Positions 62,494-64,000 of a stretch of 64,000 nucleotides of DNA are shown piece by piece. The stretch comes from VAZQ01 sp963753575 (GTDB lineage Bacteria; Pseudomonadota; Alphaproteobacteria; Rhizobiales; Xanthobacteraceae). Positions within the stretch are counted from its first letter, which is position 1. Every line of letters begins with the position of its first letter. The notes below the pieces were generated by a model that was not told the origin of the DNA, made no database searches, and saw only the letters and a list, made by a program, of their open reading frames with translations. The stretch covers positions 372,001 to 436,000 of the forward strand of contig CAVWCR010000003.1 in NCBI GenBank assembly GCA_963753575.1. The letters run 5' to 3'. The position numbers and the translations under genes were made by a program.

Positions 62494-63369
62494 TCAGCCT
62501 TGTACCTGGCTCGCCGCCTGCTGCACACGCACGACCACCGACAGGGTCTCTCCGGCGCCGCCGTAGTGCATGCCGCGGACCGGAGATGCGCCGAGGTAGT
62601 CAAGGCCGATGGCGACCCGGATGTGGGCGTCTGTCGTGCAGATGCCGTTGGCGACGTCGAAGGCGACCCAGCCGAGGCCCGCCACATAGGCTTCGGCCCA
62701 GGCATGACGGGCGTCGTCTTGCTCGGTCGACCCGTCGCCCCTGCGGAAATAGCCGCTGACGCACCGCGCCGGGACCCCGGCGCAACGGGAGGCGGCGATA
62801 AAGGCGTGCGCGTAGTCCTGACAGGCGGCTTGCGTGACCTCGGTGGCGGGGTCGGCCGCCGCGGGGGTTGTGCTCTGCGTCTGGGTGGCGCCGTCCTGCG
62901 TCTGGGTGGCGCTCTGCTGCGGCTCGGTGTCCTCTGGTTCTTCAGGCTGGAGCCGTTCAAGCATCAGGTGCAACAGCTTGAGATCGTCGGCGCCCGCTTC
63001 GGAGCGGGCGGCCGTCGCGAGCTGCGCGACGGTCTCGTCAGGCCGCGTGAGCTCGGTCTCGCGCAGGTAGAAGCTCGGGGGGAAGCGCTCGACCGCGCCG
63101 AGAACGATGCCGTTGGTGTCGCGCGTCTCTACCTCGCCCTCGACCAGGATCTTGAGCTCGTCGAGCGGGCCATCGACCGTGAACGCATGGGCGATGTTGC
63201 CGAAGGCGTCCTGATGTTCGTGGAGGCGGCAGTCGCTCGACACGTCGATGCGCCAGTTGATCACGTATTGACCCTCGTGGTTCCGTGGCGTGAGGCGCAG
63301 GATCTGGATCGTGCTGGTCGCAGGAGTGCTGAAGCGATGGGTGGTCAGATGTGAGATGCGCAGGCGCAT
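62494..63369 (-). CDS. Transglutaminase-like cysteine protease-fold protein
   Basis: A 291-residue protein with a bacterial transglutaminase-like N-terminal domain and catalytic domain. The triad is Cys183 (ACQDYAHAF), His222 (DARHAWAEAY) and Asp238 (AFDVAN). A low-complexity insertion rich in Glu, Gln and Thr (about residues 141-178, with ATQTQ repeated) interrupts the fold just before the Cys. Such proteins pair with Anbu in many proteobacteria; the pair may act on ATP-grasp-made peptide products. ATG 63369 is preferred to an in-frame ATG at 63384. Confidence 0.88.
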   Translation of the reverse strand: MRLRISHLTTHRFSTPATSTIQILRLTPRNHEGQYVINWRIDVSSDCRLHEHQDAFGNIAHAFTVDGPLDELKILVEGEVETRDTNGIVLGAVERFPPSFYLRETELTRPDETVAQLATAARSEAGADDLKLLHLMLERLQPEEPEDTEPQQSATQTQDGATQTQSTTPAAADPATEVTQAACQDYAHAFIAASRCAGVPARCVSGYFRRGDGSTEQDDARHAWAEAYVAGLGWVAFDVANGICTTDAHIRVAIGLDYLGASPVRGMHYGGAGETLSVVVRVQQAASQVQG

Positions 63370-63423
63370 GCAATCATTGTCCAATGGCGATCGGTTCGTC
63401 CGGCATCGTGCCGAAGGTCACGG

Positions 63424-64000
63424 TCAGCCATGCCCGACCCCGCCATAAGGCACGCCCGCCAACCGGGTCATCTCATGCTTCCATGTTACCAGATCGTCGA
63501 CCGACAGGTCACGCAGGTGGCTGTGTCCGCAAGCGCGCGCCAGGATTGCCATGAGCTCAACCGAGGTCTCGAGAAAGCGGGCCAGCCGGTCCGCCGATTT
63601 CTCGATCTCGATACGCGCCGTCAGATGCGGCTTCTGTGTGGCGATCCCGACCGGGCAATTGTTGGTGTGGCAGGCGCGCATGCCGAGGCATCCGATCGCC
63701 TGAATGGCGGAGTTGGCAATCGCCACGGCGTCGGCGCCGAGCGCCAGCGCCTTGGTGAAATCAGCCGGCGTGCGCAGGCCGCCCGTGATGATCAGCGTGA
63801 CACTCTGGCGTCCGCAGCGGTCGAGGTGACGGCGCGCCCGCGCCAGCGCCGGTATCGTCGGCACTGAAATGTTGTCGCGGAAGATGCGCGGCGCAGCGCC
63901 GGTGGCGCCACCGCGGCCGTCCAGGATGATGTAGTCGCAACCGATCTCGAGCGCGGCGTCGATGTCCTTCTCGATGTGCTGGGCAGAAAGCTTGAAGCCG
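63424..64000 (-). CDS. FMN-binding glutamate synthase-like protein (C-terminal part)
   Basis: The gene enters from the right edge; about 191 C-terminal residues are visible. They include the FMN-barrel end (CDYIILDGRGGATGAAP, TLIITGGLRTPADFTKALALGADAVAIA) and the conserved iron-sulfur region CLGMRACHTNNCPVGIATQ. This matches the GltB-like FMN-binding glutamate synthase family rather than the large canonical GltB, but the missing N-terminal part prevents certainty. It would use NADPH or ferredoxin electrons for glutamate formation. It sits upstream of the Anbu/transglutaminase genes, on the same strand. Confidence 0.85.
   Translation of the reverse strand, partial: GFKLSAQHIEKDIDAALEIGCDYIILDGRGGATGAAPRIFRDNISVPTIPALARARRHLDRCGRQSVTLIITGGLRTPADFTKALALGADAVAIANSAIQAIGCLGMRACHTNNCPVGIATQKPHLTARIEIEKSADRLARFLETSVELMAILARACGHSHLRDLSVDDLVTWKHEMTRLAGVPYGGVGHG

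Overview
The window is high-GC DNA from an alphaproteobacterium, most likely a soil Hyphomicrobiales member near Bradyrhizobium. The evidence is the usg gene, a groESL operon with a CIRCE operator, a form II aerobic CO dehydrogenase-type (cox) locus, several orphan Bug-type solute receptors, and palindromic intergenic repeats of the kind common in Bradyrhizobium. There is no rRNA, CRISPR array, transposase or integrase. Both ends cut genes: a Tat-exported flavoprotein on the left and an FMN-binding glutamate synthase-like protein on the right.

Positions 1-6.3 kb hold a translationally coupled minus-strand operon of metallophosphoesterase, cupredoxin, ECF sigma factor and zinc-finger anti-sigma factor. 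It diverges from a small secreted protein, and both directions share the same promoter-like motif (GGAATAAA-N12-CCGAT). A candidate structured RNA, a cupin gene with a probable start-proximal frameshift, and a PcaB-like protein with degenerate active-site motifs follow. A remnant of the PcaB-like gene's 3' end lies 4 kb away, at 584-694.

Positions 6.4-28.7 kb carry the cox genes in two blocks. The structural genes coxG-coxS-coxL-coxM (6.4-10.7 kb) are separated from the maturation block (coxD, a small acidic protein, coxE, two XdhC/CoxI halves and a MoeA/MobA-like fusion; 19.3-24.4 kb) by about 8.5 kb. That gap holds a solute-binding protein, a DUF2007 protein, a membrane protein, a chemoreceptor, a frameshifted exostosin-type gene, a GT61 gene and a low-GC patch. 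A TetR-controlled HlyD/ABC-2 exporter operon with an obvious palindromic operator closes the region.

Positions 28.7-49.5 kb are mixed metabolism: lipase-like hydrolase, metallo-beta-lactamase-fold protein, M24 peptidase-fold protein lacking metal ligands, a secreted repeat protein, M1 aminopeptidase, MFS transporter, SPFH protein, orphan FlgC-like protein, groESL, usg, an Mrr-like nuclease, a nucleoside transporter, an SDR and two Bug receptors. At 38.5-38.7 kb a compact array of tRNA-like elements precedes the SPFH gene. It comprises a tRNA with a 4-nt anticodon loop, a tRNA-Lys-like gene and a cloverleaf whose closing stem competes with a downstream hairpin.

Positions 49.6-59.1 kb contain a complete Nit1C-type nitrilase cluster of nine tightly overlapping minus-strand genes: Sll0783-like, nitrilase, radical SAM, GNAT, AIR-synthase-like, glycosyltransferase, MSMEG_0570-like, flavin monooxygenase and Pnap_2097-like. 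It diverges from a MocR-type regulator, and a 13-bp direct repeat in the shared intergenic region is a likely operator. Positions 59.2-64 kb hold a CHASE4-like/GGDEF/EAL protein, an Anbu-type proteasome homologue paired with a transglutaminase-like protein, and the partial glutamate synthase-like gene.
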